From Limivivens faecihominis (GTDB lineage: Bacteria; Bacillota; Clostridia; Lachnospirales; Lachnospiraceae), in assembly GCF_020686945.1 (NCBI RefSeq), contig NZ_JAJEPR010000007.1:87060-151059 (forward strand): a stretch of 64,000 bases of DNA. The letters are read 5' to 3'. Position numbers and translations under genes: made by a program. The notes below the pieces were generated by a model. It was given only the letters and a program-made list of their open reading frames with translations, did no database searches and was not told the origin of the DNA. Shown piece after piece: positions 24,688 to 32,901 of this stretch (within the stretch, counting starts at the first letter, position 1; each line of letters starts with the position of its first letter).

Positions 24688-26342
24688 ATCTCCTCTTTTC
24701 CCCCATTTCTTGAGCGGATCACCAGCAGCACGCCCACCATGAGGACAATGCAGACCGGCAGGGCGATCCAGGAGAGGCCTGCTGCGCCCGCGGCCTGAAG
24801 AATGCCGATGATAAAGTATCCGACGAGGCAGATAACTGCCACCAGAAGGGCGTAAGGCAGCTGGGTGGAGACATGGTTGACATGCTCACAGTGACCGCCG
24901 GCGGAGGCCATGATCGTCGTATCGGAGATCGGGGAACAATGATCGCCGCAGACAGCTCCTGCCAGGCAGGAAGCAATAGAGATCACCATCATCTGACCGG
25001 AGGGGAAAACTCCGATGACAATCGGGATCAGGATGCTGAAAGTTCCCCAGGAAGTTCCCGTAGCGAAAGCCAGGAACGCAGCCACGAGGAAGATCACCAT
25101 CGGAAGGAAGCCCTGCAGGGAGCCGGCGGATTTTGCCACCATATCGGCCACGAAAACTTTCGCTCCCAGAAGGTTCGTCATACCGGACAGCGTCCAGGCC
25201 ATCGTGAGGATCAGGATCGGGGCGATCATGGATTTAAAGCCCTCGGGAATACACTCGGTAAATTCCTGGAAGGACAGTACATCGCGCATCATGTAGTAAA
25301 TAAAAGTAAAGACCAGAGCCACCGCTCCGCCGAGAACCAGACCTACGGAAGCGCTGGAATTGGCAAACGCATCCACAAAAGAAGCGCCGCTGAAGAAACC
25401 GCCGGTATAGATCATGGCTACGATACAGCTCACAATCAGGACAGCCACCGGAAGCACAAGATCCAGCACATGGGAATTTTCCTTCTGAATCTCTTCCTCG
25501 TTGCCCTCGTAAGGTCTTCCCGGCGTCGTGAAAAGATCGCCCTTGATGGCGTTCATCTCATGCTTTTTCATCGGACCGAAATCCACCCGGAGAAGGGTCG
25601 TAGCGAGCAGCATCACCAGAGTCAGCAGTGCGTACAGGTTATAGGGTATCGTCTGGATAAAGACGGCAAAGCCGTTGATTCCGGAATCAGAAGGAACGGA
25701 GGAGGTGACGGCTGCAGCCCAGGAACTGATGGGAGCGATGATGCAGACCGGAGCCGCCGTGGCGTCGATGATATAGGAAAGCTTTGCTCGGGATACTTTA
25801 TGACGGTCCGTCACCGGCCGCATAACGCTTCCCACAGTCAGGCAGTTGAAATAATCATCCACAAAGATCAGCACACCCAGGATCATGACAGAAATCTGGG
25901 CTCCGATCCGGGTTTTGATGTGCTTCGATGCCCATTTACCGAAGGCTGCGGAACCGCCTGCCCGGTTCAAAAGAGATACCAGGATTCCCAGCATAACCAG
26001 GAAAACAAGAATTCCCACGTTTCCGGAGTCTGAGAGCTTGTAGACCATTCCGCCCTCTTCATTGAAAAGCATCGTGTTGATCATAAGCTCCAGATTAAAG
26101 TTTGCATAGAGAAGGGCTCCTGTGATGATACCTGCCAGAAGAGAGGTGTAAACCTCCTTCGTCACCAGAGCCAGGCCGATGGCGATCACCGGCGGAAGCA
26201 GAGACCAGATGGTCGCGTAAGTGCCGCACTGGTACGTCTCTCTGTCTGCAATTGTTCCCGGTGTCTGAAAAGACACCACCAGAAAGACAGCGATAATCGC
26301 AATGAAAATCAGCATCGCGATCTGTTTTTTCTTCATTTTCAC
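24684..26342 (-). CDS. Na+/H+ antiporter, NhaC family
   Basis: About 552 residues with at least 11 hydrophobic helices. Family blocks include GVLIFVDDYFNCLTVGSVMR, ISSWAAAVTSS and ATGTSWGTFSILIPIVIG. It exchanges sodium (or a small organic anion pair in some relatives) for protons in the membrane. The start is uncertain: GTG 26342 has GAGGGAG nine bases upstream, while ATG 26336 follows two codons later with poorer spacing. It ends inside the stop region of the convergent DeoR gene and follows the DUF362 gene. Confidence 0.88.
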   Translation of the reverse strand: MKMKKKQIAMLIFIAIIAVFLVVSFQTPGTIADRETYQCGTYATIWSLLPPVIAIGLALVTKEVYTSLLAGIITGALLYANFNLELMINTMLFNEEGGMVYKLSDSGNVGILVFLVMLGILVSLLNRAGGSAAFGKWASKHIKTRIGAQISVMILGVLIFVDDYFNCLTVGSVMRPVTDRHKVSRAKLSYIIDATAAPVCIIAPISSWAAAVTSSVPSDSGINGFAVFIQTIPYNLYALLTLVMLLATTLLRVDFGPMKKHEMNAIKGDLFTTPGRPYEGNEEEIQKENSHVLDLVLPVAVLIVSCIVAMIYTGGFFSGASFVDAFANSSASVGLVLGGAVALVFTFIYYMMRDVLSFQEFTECIPEGFKSMIAPILILTMAWTLSGMTNLLGAKVFVADMVAKSAGSLQGFLPMVIFLVAAFLAFATGTSWGTFSILIPIVIGVFPSGQMMVISIASCLAGAVCGDHCSPISDTTIMASAGGHCEHVNHVSTQLPYALLVAVICLVGYFIIGILQAAGAAGLSWIALPVCIVLMVGVLLVIRSRNGGKEEI

Positions 26343-26425
26343 GTTCGTTTTCTCCCTCTTTTTAGATTTTGCGCCTGTTCCGGCGCTTTCTTGTAGCATC
26401 AGTATAAAGTGATACATTCCAGAAA

Positions 26426-27541
26426 TCAAGAACTTTTTCCATTAAGATATGCTTTTAAAAATTCATAGATTTCCTGCTCTGTCGGCGGGCAGCCTGGACA
26501 GGAATGGGCAAACTTTCTTGTGCAGTTTCCCACGCCGAGAAGCCCTTCTTTTCCCCGGTAGCCTTGACCGATGGAAATTTTTTCATGGAGCTTCCCAAAA
26601 ATCCCCTCATCCTTGAGCACGGCAAGAGCCGGAATCAGGTAGCCGTAGCAGGCGCTGCAGGATTCCACCTCTTCCACCGCGTCCTTAAGCTCCACCACCT
26701 TACGGGATTCCGGCAGGCGTTTCTTATCTTCCGCTTCGCTCTTCTCGCCGCCGACAAGCCGGATCTCTAACTTGGAAAGATCCGCGCTTCCCACGCCGAG
26801 CTCCTCCGCCATCGTGATATAGGGAATGTCCGAGGGCTTATAATAGAGAAGGTCCGCCGCGTGAGCATCCACGAGAACCGGGTCCACAGCCGCCATAATG
26901 CAGTTTCGCACCACCGGATTGCCCCCGTCCTCAAAATCCAGATCCCCGCAGATATGGTCCACGACGATAAAATCCTGATGAAGGCCGGCGCTTAAGTGGG
27001 CGATCGGCTTGTGAAGGCCCATCGCATGAAAATGGCGCTTCTCCTGGTTTGGAATCAGGCCCTTCATATTTTTCAGGGCGCAGGTCAGTTTCGTCTGGCA
27101 ATGGCCTTTCAGCACCGGCACATTAATGAGAAAATCAAGGCCCGCCGCCCCGTCGCAGAGGTTCAGCTCCAGCCCTTTACAGTCGCGTACATGAAAAGAG
27201 TCCTTCTGTGTATCCACAAAAGAAACTCCATATTGCCTGCAAAGGTCCAGATATCCACATACTTCGGCAGATTCCGAAGTTTTATCCCCAACCCAGGAGC
27301 CTTCCAGCACAAGAAGCTGTGTAAAACCTCTCTCCTGAAGGTATTCGATGATACCGGCCACGATCTCCGGGTGGGTCGTCGCTCCCCAGGAAGCCTCCGA
27401 GGGAGCCACCAGGTTCGGCTTGATGCCAATCCTGGCATTTTTTGCCGGGATCCGGCTCTCAAGCTCCGCTTCCGTAAGCAGAAGCTTTGTCATCTCTTTA
27501 TAATCGGTCCCGTAAATTTTCAGGATCTCATTTTCTTTCAT
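26426..27541 (-). CDS. DUF362 family protein, possible iron-sulfur protein
   Basis: A 371-residue DUF362 protein (IGIKPNLVAPSEASWGATTH, GLDFLINVPVLKGHCQTKLT, ALKNMKGLIPN). The family role is unknown; relatives are annotated as iron-sulfur proteins. Cysteines cluster near the C terminus as CSACYGY and, later, NCTRK...HSCPGCPP, which could hold a cluster, though no classical ferredoxin domain is fused. The start at 27541 has AAAGGA upstream. It lies between the PTS-IIC-like and NhaC genes on the same strand, probably one operon. No signal peptide. Confidence 0.82.
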   Translation of the reverse strand: MKENEILKIYGTDYKEMTKLLLTEAELESRIPAKNARIGIKPNLVAPSEASWGATTHPEIVAGIIEYLQERGFTQLLVLEGSWVGDKTSESAEVCGYLDLCRQYGVSFVDTQKDSFHVRDCKGLELNLCDGAAGLDFLINVPVLKGHCQTKLTCALKNMKGLIPNQEKRHFHAMGLHKPIAHLSAGLHQDFIVVDHICGDLDFEDGGNPVVRNCIMAAVDPVLVDAHAADLLYYKPSDIPYITMAEELGVGSADLSKLEIRLVGGEKSEAEDKKRLPESRKVVELKDAVEEVESCSACYGYLIPALAVLKDEGIFGKLHEKISIGQGYRGKEGLLGVGNCTRKFAHSCPGCPPTEQEIYEFLKAYLNGKSS

Positions 27542-27574
27542 AGATCTGTCCTTTCGCAAAAGCAGGTTGAATCT

Positions 27575-28639
27575 TTACAGATCCAGCTTTAGGTCATTTT
27601 CTTTAATCCAGCCATTTTTCCGGAAAGGTACTGCGATGAGAAGGGTCAGCACTGCCGGAAGGATGAAGCAGATCAGGATCATGCCGATCCAGTCAAAGGC
27701 TGTGATTCCGGCTTTCGTGCCTGCTGCCACATCGTTGACCCAGCCGGTGTAAACACCGATCTGCCCCACCAGGCCGCAGGTTCCCATTCCGGAAGCCACA
27801 GCGGCGCCGTTCATTTTCAAATGGAAAAGACAGGTAGCCAGAGGGCCCGTGATGGCGGAAGCCAAAGTCGGAGGCAGCCAGATCCGGGGATTCCGGACGA
27901 TATTTCCCATCTGAAGCATCGAAGTACCGAGGCCCTGGGCAAAAAGTCCGCCCCACTTGTTTTCCTTAAAACTCATCACTGCAAAACCGATCATCTGGGC
28001 ACAGCAGCCGGCTACAGCCGCTCCGCCGGCAAGGCCGGTCAGTCCCAATGCCGCGCAGATGGCCGCGCTGCTGATCGGAAGGGTCAGTGCCACGCCAACC
28101 AGCACAGAGACGAGGATGCCCATGAAGAAGGGCTGAAGCTCCGTCGCCCACATGATGGCATTTCCCACAGAGCTTGCGGCCTTACCGATGGCAGGCGCAC
28201 AGGCCAGGGACAAAAGCACACCGATGGAAATCGTGACGGCCGGGGTGACGATGATATCGATTTTTGTCTCTTTGGAGACAATTTTACCGCACTCGGAGGC
28301 GACGATAGCCACCACCAGAACGGCCAGAGGACCGCCTGCTTTGCCGAGCTCATTGGCTGCAGCGCCGACGGCAATCAGAGAGAATAACACCAGCTGCGGC
28401 GTTTTCAGGGCGTAACCGATGGCGACTGCCATAGCCGGACCGGTGGCCGCCTTCGCGTAACCGCCGATGGTCACAAGAACAGCGATCCCCAGCTGCTCTC
28501 CCAGGGTGCTTAAGATCGTTCCGATCAGCAAGGACGCAAACAGGCCCTGTGCCATAGCTCCCAGGGCGTCGATGCCGTAGCGGCTCGCCGAGAAGACCAC
28601 ATCTTTTCGTTTCAGAAATGCTTTCACTTTTCCATTCAT
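27575..28639 (-). CDS. Orphan PTS IIC-like membrane protein (PTS_EIIC_2 type)
   Basis: A 354-residue protein with about nine to ten Gly/Ala-rich helices (GIDALGAMAQGLFASLLIGT, ITGPLATCLFHLKMNG, GMGTCGLVGQIGVYTGW) matching the PTS_EIIC_2 group. There are no EIIA, EIIB or HPr genes nearby, and no phosphorylatable domain is fused. It lies 18 bp after the split ThrE exporter genes, so it may be a transporter of a related metabolite rather than a true PTS component. Substrate unknown. Confidence 0.8.
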   Translation of the reverse strand: MNGKVKAFLKRKDVVFSASRYGIDALGAMAQGLFASLLIGTILSTLGEQLGIAVLVTIGGYAKAATGPAMAVAIGYALKTPQLVLFSLIAVGAAANELGKAGGPLAVLVVAIVASECGKIVSKETKIDIIVTPAVTISIGVLLSLACAPAIGKAASSVGNAIMWATELQPFFMGILVSVLVGVALTLPISSAAICAALGLTGLAGGAAVAGCCAQMIGFAVMSFKENKWGGLFAQGLGTSMLQMGNIVRNPRIWLPPTLASAITGPLATCLFHLKMNGAAVASGMGTCGLVGQIGVYTGWVNDVAAGTKAGITAFDWIGMILICFILPAVLTLLIAVPFRKNGWIKENDLKLDL

Positions 28640-28656
28640 AACTTTACCTTCTTTTT

Positions 28657-29109
28657 TTATTTTTTCTCTGCATTAAGTTCTTCCAGGTCTCTACGTTTCT
28701 TGTTAATCACAGAGAAGAAAGAATCCACCACAAAAACCGCCAGGGCAATCATGCCGGCAATCTCCAGAGTCTGGAGCATATAAAAAGCCGCCATATCCTT
28801 GGTTCCAAGAAAAAGCTGATAAGCAGAACGGAAAAGGCCCGCTCCGGGAACCAGAATCAGAAGGCCGGGGATCAGAAAGACCGTCACCGGCGCTTTGAAG
28901 ACACGAGCAAACACATGGGCCATGATGGCAAGAGCCAGGGAACCGAAAAAGTTCGCCATGACCGCCCCCTGGGCAGGCAGGAAGATCAGGTAAACAAACC
29001 AGCCCACCGAGCCCTCCAGTCCACAGTAGAGAAGAAATTTTTTCGGCACGTTATTTACCACCGAAAATGCCAGAATTGCAAAAAATGCACTGATTACCTG
29101 TACGATCAT
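28657..29109 (-). CDS. Threonine/serine exporter, small subunit (ThrE C-terminal half)
   Basis: A 150-residue membrane protein with four or five helices (VNNVPKKFLLYCGLEGSVGW, VFLIPGLLILVPGAGLFRS) of the DUF3815/ThrE-2 type. In many Firmicutes the ThrE exporter is split into this part and a DUF1212 part. It overlaps the end of the larger subunit gene by four bases, so the two are coupled. Confidence 0.88.
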   Translation of the reverse strand: MIVQVISAFFAILAFSVVNNVPKKFLLYCGLEGSVGWFVYLIFLPAQGAVMANFFGSLALAIMAHVFARVFKAPVTVFLIPGLLILVPGAGLFRSAYQLFLGTKDMAAFYMLQTLEIAGMIALAVFVVDSFFSVINKKRRDLEELNAEKK

Positions 29110-29873
29110 AAGTGAAATCCCCCTGTCATAATCATTCCAAGACCGGCGCCCACCACAATGGCTGCCACCTTGATGAGAGACTCCAGCACTTTGGCGCTTC
29201 CGGCCACATAGTCTCCCTGCAGCGTGTCCCGGATCGCGATCGTAAAGGCCGCACCAGGAACGATGGGCATGATGGCTCCGATGATCACCGTGTCCACGTT
29301 GATATCTATGAGCCGGCTCATGACCACTGCTCCCGCCGCCAGAAGCACGGAGGAGAGCATCGTCTCCATAAAGGCGTTAAGCGAGAGCCATTTGGAAAAA
29401 CGAAGGGCCAGAACGATGAGCACACCGTCGATTCCCGCCGCCAGAGCGTCCCTCCAGGAGCCGCCGAACACCAGGGCAAAAAAAAGAGCCACTCCGATCA
29501 CGCCCAGAGCCTTCTGAAATTCCGTATACTGCCTGGAATCCAGGTGCTTGAGATCATGGAATGCTTCCTTCAGCGTCATCTGCCCGCTGCAGAATTTTCT
29601 CGAAATATCGTTGACAATGCTGACCGTATTCAGGTCCGTACCGCGGCTCGGAATCCTCTTAATTACAGTCATGGAATCCTCCTTGGGATCGTCCAGTGTG
29701 ACCATGATTCCGGTGGCCGTCACATAGGCCTCTGCCGTCTTAAGGCCGGAGACAGCCAGCATCCGCTGGATCGTGTCCTCGACCCTGTAAATCTCCGCCC
29801 CGTTCTGGAGCATCAGCTTCCCGGCCAGGGTCGCTGTGTCCAGATACAGTTTATAGTCTTTCTTTTCCTCCAT
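29106..29873 (-). CDS. Threonine/serine exporter, large subunit (DUF1212, ThrE N-terminal half)
   Basis: A 255-residue protein with a soluble N-terminal region (LAGKLMLQNGAEIYRVEDTI, RGTDLNTVSIVNDISRKF) and five helices afterward (IIGAIMPIVPGAAFTIAIRD). This is the DUF1212 half of the ThrE amino-acid exporter. It lies 15 bp after the HAAS gene and overlaps the small subunit by four bases. Export of threonine or serine is the family role. Confidence 0.9.
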   Translation of the reverse strand: MEEKKDYKLYLDTATLAGKLMLQNGAEIYRVEDTIQRMLAVSGLKTAEAYVTATGIMVTLDDPKEDSMTVIKRIPSRGTDLNTVSIVNDISRKFCSGQMTLKEAFHDLKHLDSRQYTEFQKALGVIGVALFFALVFGGSWRDALAAGIDGVLIVLALRFSKWLSLNAFMETMLSSVLLAAGAVVMSRLIDINVDTVIIGAIMPIVPGAAFTIAIRDTLQGDYVAGSAKVLESLIKVAAIVVGAGLGMIMTGGFHL

Positions 29874-29888
29874 TTCTTCCCTCTCCAG

Positions 29889-30299
29889 TTATTCTTTTTT
29901 AAAAAGGCTGAGCACAAAAAGTACCAAGAGCACCGGCAGCAATACCGGGAGCAGCGCTCTCAGAATTGTGAACAGCAAAAACAGAACCGCCACAAGGATC
30001 AGAAGAAACAGCCATTTGTTCCACGGATGGCTCTTATCCCCCTTTTCTTCTTCCTTTGGCTCCTGTTCTGTCCGTTTTTTTGAAAAATCCGTGGCCCCGC
30101 TTACATGGGTATCCAGGATCGTTCTCGCGATCAGAAGCGGACTTCCCAGTTCCTCCAGGACTTCCTCCCTCGATCTTCCTTTTCGTGTTTCCGAATCAAT
30201 GTATTCGCTGTAATAACGAAGGGTCTTTGCGACCGTGTTCTCATCCAGTTCGCCGGTGAGCTTCTGCTCCATCATTTCCAAGAATTCTGCTTTCGTCAT
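29889..30299 (-). CDS. HAAS/DUF1700-type membrane protein
   Basis: A 136-residue protein. The N-terminal half is a HAAS-type helical domain (MTKAEFLEMMEQKLTGELDE, YYSEYIDSETRKGRSREEVLEELGSP). A charged linker and one or two hydrophobic helices follow (WLFLLILVAVLFLLFTILRA). Such proteins are often encoded with PadR regulators and act in membrane-linked regulation, but no PadR gene is present here. It is the first gene of the ThrE operon. Confidence 0.8.
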   Translation of the reverse strand: MTKAEFLEMMEQKLTGELDENTVAKTLRYYSEYIDSETRKGRSREEVLEELGSPLLIARTILDTHVSGATDFSKKRTEQEPKEEEKGDKSHPWNKWLFLLILVAVLFLLFTILRALLPVLLPVLLVLFVLSLFKKE

Positions 30300-30309
30300 C
30301 GGTTTCCTT

Positions 30310-30350
30310 TCTCAAAAAGGCCGCTAAAGCTTTCCTTTAACGGCCTTTTG
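30310..30350 (-). terminator. Terminator of the NlpC/P60 gene
   Basis: AAAAGGCCGCTAAAG (30315-30329) and CTTTAACGGCCTTTT (30335-30349) form a 15-bp stem with one mismatch, with U tracts on both sides. It lies just after the cell-wall enzyme stop codon and before the HAAS gene. Confidence 0.88.
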
Positions 30351-30355
30351 CACTA

Positions 30356-32449
30356 CTACTGATTTGCCAGATATACATCTGCATACTGAACGCCGAAATT
30401 CGTGGCGTCCGTATGACTATTCATATAAATATCCACATGTCCGTAAGGGGTTCCGCGGTCCTCCACGGTATAGATGAGGCCGCCGATCACCAGCTTGGTG
30501 CCAAAAGGCACGCCAGCCATGGCCACTGTACGTCCCTGTACCGGAACCGTGCCGCCCGCCGTCGCTCCGCCGGACCATTTGCCGCAGCAGATCGGGCAGC
30601 TGCAGTATGCGGTGAGCTTGAATCTGCCCAGATAATTGCCGGAATCGCCGGCTTTCGCCTTGGTGTAGGCCACACCTTTGGCCGCGTTGTCATTGACCTG
30701 CTCGATCTTATCCGAATCGCTGTCGGAGATGATCCGGGTCGCCCAGACTGCATGAGCCGTATCCACCACAGAGCAGATGATACCCTGATTGCTGTTGGCC
30801 GCCTCAATGGTCTTTCCGTCGCCCATGTACATGACAACGTGATAAACGGCTCCATCCTTCGCATAGAAGATCAGGTCGCCGGGCTTCGCCTCGGAAACCG
30901 GGATCTGCATGCCATACTGGGCCTGGGTCTCTGCCACTCTGGGAATGCTGTAGCCGTAAGCAGAATAAATACTCTGGACAAAACCGGAGCAGTCCGCTCC
31001 CAGCGTCAGGCTGGTGCCGCCCCAGACATAGGGATTTCCGATAAACTGGGAGGCATATTTCAGCATGGATTCCCGGATGGAATCGGAAATGCTTCCTTTT
31101 TTAATAGAAGTGATCGTATAATAGCAGGCCTTGTTTTCCTTCGCGGAAATCTTGAGATCCGCGTAAGAATAAGTGGACTCGCCATTTTCCAGGATCTGAT
31201 TTTCCACGCCGTCTCCGGTGGAAAGGTACTCTCTCTTCACAAAGCCCCGGACATCGCCGGACTCCACAAAGATCCATTCACTGCCGGCATCCGCCAGTAT
31301 GTAGCAGAGCGTATTCTGCTTCATGACGCCCACCACTCTGGCATCTTCTGTGCGTCCTTCACGGACATTTACGCCGTCTGTGGTACAGAGAGCATACTGT
31401 TTTCCGACCACAGTGCTGCGGACGGTGGTTTTCGTATAGGTGTAGGCACTGTTTTCCATCGGCTCCTTGGAAGCCGTGGCAACTGCCAGGTTCGTCTCCC
31501 CTTTTTCGGCAACGTAAGCGTCAGCCTCCGCTCCGGTCAGAAGATCCGGAATCCGCACGAAACCTCTGACCACACCGGACTCCACATAATACCAGGAAGG
31601 GTCCTGATCGTTGAGGACATAGCAGACACCGCCTTTTCCCAGGGTTCCCACCACATCGGAACCGGTACCTTTTCCTTCATAAATCTGAAGAGTTCCTACG
31701 TTGGCGATGGCGTAATCCTTTTCTACTGTGACAAAACGGAAGGACTCCTCAATGGCCGGAGGAATCACAATCTTCTGGAGGGCAATGAGTTGCTCGTTGG
31801 TAAGAGCCGGCTTATCCTGATTGTCCTCTTTTTTATCTTCATCCTTTTTATCCGTATCTTTGGTATCATCCGTCTGGGGCTCTGTATCAGCCGTCGTCGG
31901 TTCTTCGGTATCCGGTTCTGTCACCGGTTCTGTGACTGGCTCCGTCACGGGTTCATCCGGATCCACCACCGGTGGAATATCCGTCGTCGGCTCTGTCGCC
32001 GGTTCGTCAGGATCGATCACAGGCGGCACCTCTGTATCCGGCTCTGTGGAAGGATCCACCACCGGCGGCACCTCTGTGGAGGGCTCACTGGTCCCCGGTT
32101 CTGTAGTCGGTTCGCTGCTGCCGGTACCTGGCTCTGTGGCGGGCTCGCTGCCTGGCTCCGTACCGGACGGATCTGTGGCAGGCTCCGTGCTGCCGGTGGC
32201 CGGTTCACTGGTTCCGGTATTTGGCTCCGTGGCCGGTTCGCTGCTGACCGGTTCCTGTGCGGCTGTTTCTGTCTCTGCTGCTGTCGCTAACCCTGTTGTC
32301 TCTGACGTCTCCGCATCTCCGCTTTCAAGCCCGGCCGCATGGACATGAGCCGTATGCTTTTCATTATGATCCATAGTGAAACCTGAGGGAGCTGTCACAG
32401 ACAGGGCAATGGTCACTGCCAGCGTCTTGTATACCTTTTTTAACTTCAT
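30356..32449 (-). CDS. Secreted NlpC/P60 endopeptidase with SH3 and 3D domains
   Basis: A 697-residue wall protein. The start at 32449 has GAGGAG upstream; the longer frame only reads through the tRNA gene. Domains in order: signal peptide (1 to about 30), a Pro/Thr/Glu-rich stretch of TEP/SEPATEP repeats (about 55-235), two bacterial SH3 domains (about 255-430), and NlpC/P60 with catalytic Cys in GADCSGFVQ (about 487) and His in VYHVVMYMGDG. At the C terminus is a 3D/double-psi-barrel domain with KLTAYCSCPICCGKWSGG and VEDRGTPYGHVDIYMN. The P60 domain should cut peptidoglycan stem peptides, while the 3D domain resembles lytic transglycosylase barrels. Confidence 0.92.
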   Translation of the reverse strand: MKLKKVYKTLAVTIALSVTAPSGFTMDHNEKHTAHVHAAGLESGDAETSETTGLATAAETETAAQEPVSSEPATEPNTGTSEPATGSTEPATDPSGTEPGSEPATEPGTGSSEPTTEPGTSEPSTEVPPVVDPSTEPDTEVPPVIDPDEPATEPTTDIPPVVDPDEPVTEPVTEPVTEPDTEEPTTADTEPQTDDTKDTDKKDEDKKEDNQDKPALTNEQLIALQKIVIPPAIEESFRFVTVEKDYAIANVGTLQIYEGKGTGSDVVGTLGKGGVCYVLNDQDPSWYYVESGVVRGFVRIPDLLTGAEADAYVAEKGETNLAVATASKEPMENSAYTYTKTTVRSTVVGKQYALCTTDGVNVREGRTEDARVVGVMKQNTLCYILADAGSEWIFVESGDVRGFVKREYLSTGDGVENQILENGESTYSYADLKISAKENKACYYTITSIKKGSISDSIRESMLKYASQFIGNPYVWGGTSLTLGADCSGFVQSIYSAYGYSIPRVAETQAQYGMQIPVSEAKPGDLIFYAKDGAVYHVVMYMGDGKTIEAANSNQGIICSVVDTAHAVWATRIISDSDSDKIEQVNDNAAKGVAYTKAKAGDSGNYLGRFKLTAYCSCPICCGKWSGGATAGGTVPVQGRTVAMAGVPFGTKLVIGGLIYTVEDRGTPYGHVDIYMNSHTDATNFGVQYADVYLANQ

Positions 32450-32475
32450 TGAAATCTCCTCATGTTTTCCTGCAA

Positions 32476-32505
32476 ACAAAAATCCCCAGACTTCTGTCTG
32501 GGGAT
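32476..32505 (-). terminator. Terminator of tRNA-Arg
   Basis: ATCCCCAGAC (32482-32491) and GTCTGGGGAT (32496-32505) form a perfect 10-bp stem with a TTCT loop, followed on the minus strand by a T run. Confidence 0.9.
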
Positions 32506-32507
32506 AC

Positions 32508-32581
32508 CGTGCGTTAGAGGATTCGAACCCCCGACCTTTTGGTCCGTAGCCAAACGCTCTATCCAGCTGAGCTAAACGCAC
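32508..32581 (-). tRNA. tRNA-Arg (anticodon ACG)
   Basis: A 74-nt cloverleaf: acceptor GTGCGTT/AACGCAC, anticodon loop CTACGGA between TTTGG and CCAAA, T-loop TTCGAAT, discriminator G. CCA is not encoded. It has a consensus promoter upstream and its own terminator. Confidence 0.96.
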
Positions 32582-32625
32582 ATCTTTTTTCTTTTCGTTC
32601 CGGTGTCTCGCTCGGAACAATGAAG

Positions 32626-32654
32626 ATTATATCTCACTACCCAGTTCTTGTCAA
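32626..32654 (-). promoter_or_regulatory. Consensus sigma-A promoter of tRNA-Arg
   Basis: TTGACA (plus 32649-32654) and TATAAT (plus 32626-32631) on the minus strand are separated by exactly 17 bp, with an A tract just upstream of the -35. This is the best promoter match in the window. Confidence 0.9.
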
Positions 32655-32736
32655 CACTTTTTTTGAAATTTTTTAAATTTTTTGAATTATTCAGAGCCAA
32701 ATCGAGATGGCCCTGAATAATTCTTCCGCGCAAAAG

Positions 32737-32800
32737 TCCTGTCCAGCGGCTATGCATTCTGGCAAGCTTGCTTGCCAAGATGCATAGCCGTTGGACAGGA
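32737..32800. repeat. 64-nt near-perfect hairpin
   Basis: Two 31-nt arms (32737-32767 and 32770-32800) are inverted copies with about three mismatches and a 2-nt loop; the centre is GGCAAGC-TT-GCTTGCC. It lies between the YitT gene end and the tRNA-Arg promoter. There is no T run on either side, so it does not look like a normal terminator. Extragenic palindrome or miniature mobile element are possible readings. The remaining bases between 32655 and 32901 show nothing else. Confidence 0.7.
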
Positions 32801-32901
32801 TGCCTCACCCGGTTCCGATTATATCATCTTCCTGCCGCCCGCCGCAACCTCAAAACCCCTTATTTTTTTCTTATGCAAGAACTTTTACAATCTGGTTACA
32901 A

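Noticed and set aside
24873..26033. 386-codon plus-strand ORF
   Set aside because: Antisense shadow of the NhaC gene, rich in Asp/His/Arg as expected from reversed hydrophobic codons.
30413..32290. 625-codon plus-strand ORF
   Set aside because: Antisense shadow of the NlpC/P60-3D gene; its composition follows the codon pattern of the real gene, and it has no start context.
32450..32620. N-terminal extension of the NlpC/P60 protein
   Set aside because: It is read through the tRNA-Arg gene and its terminator; the signal peptide and ribosome site start at 32449.
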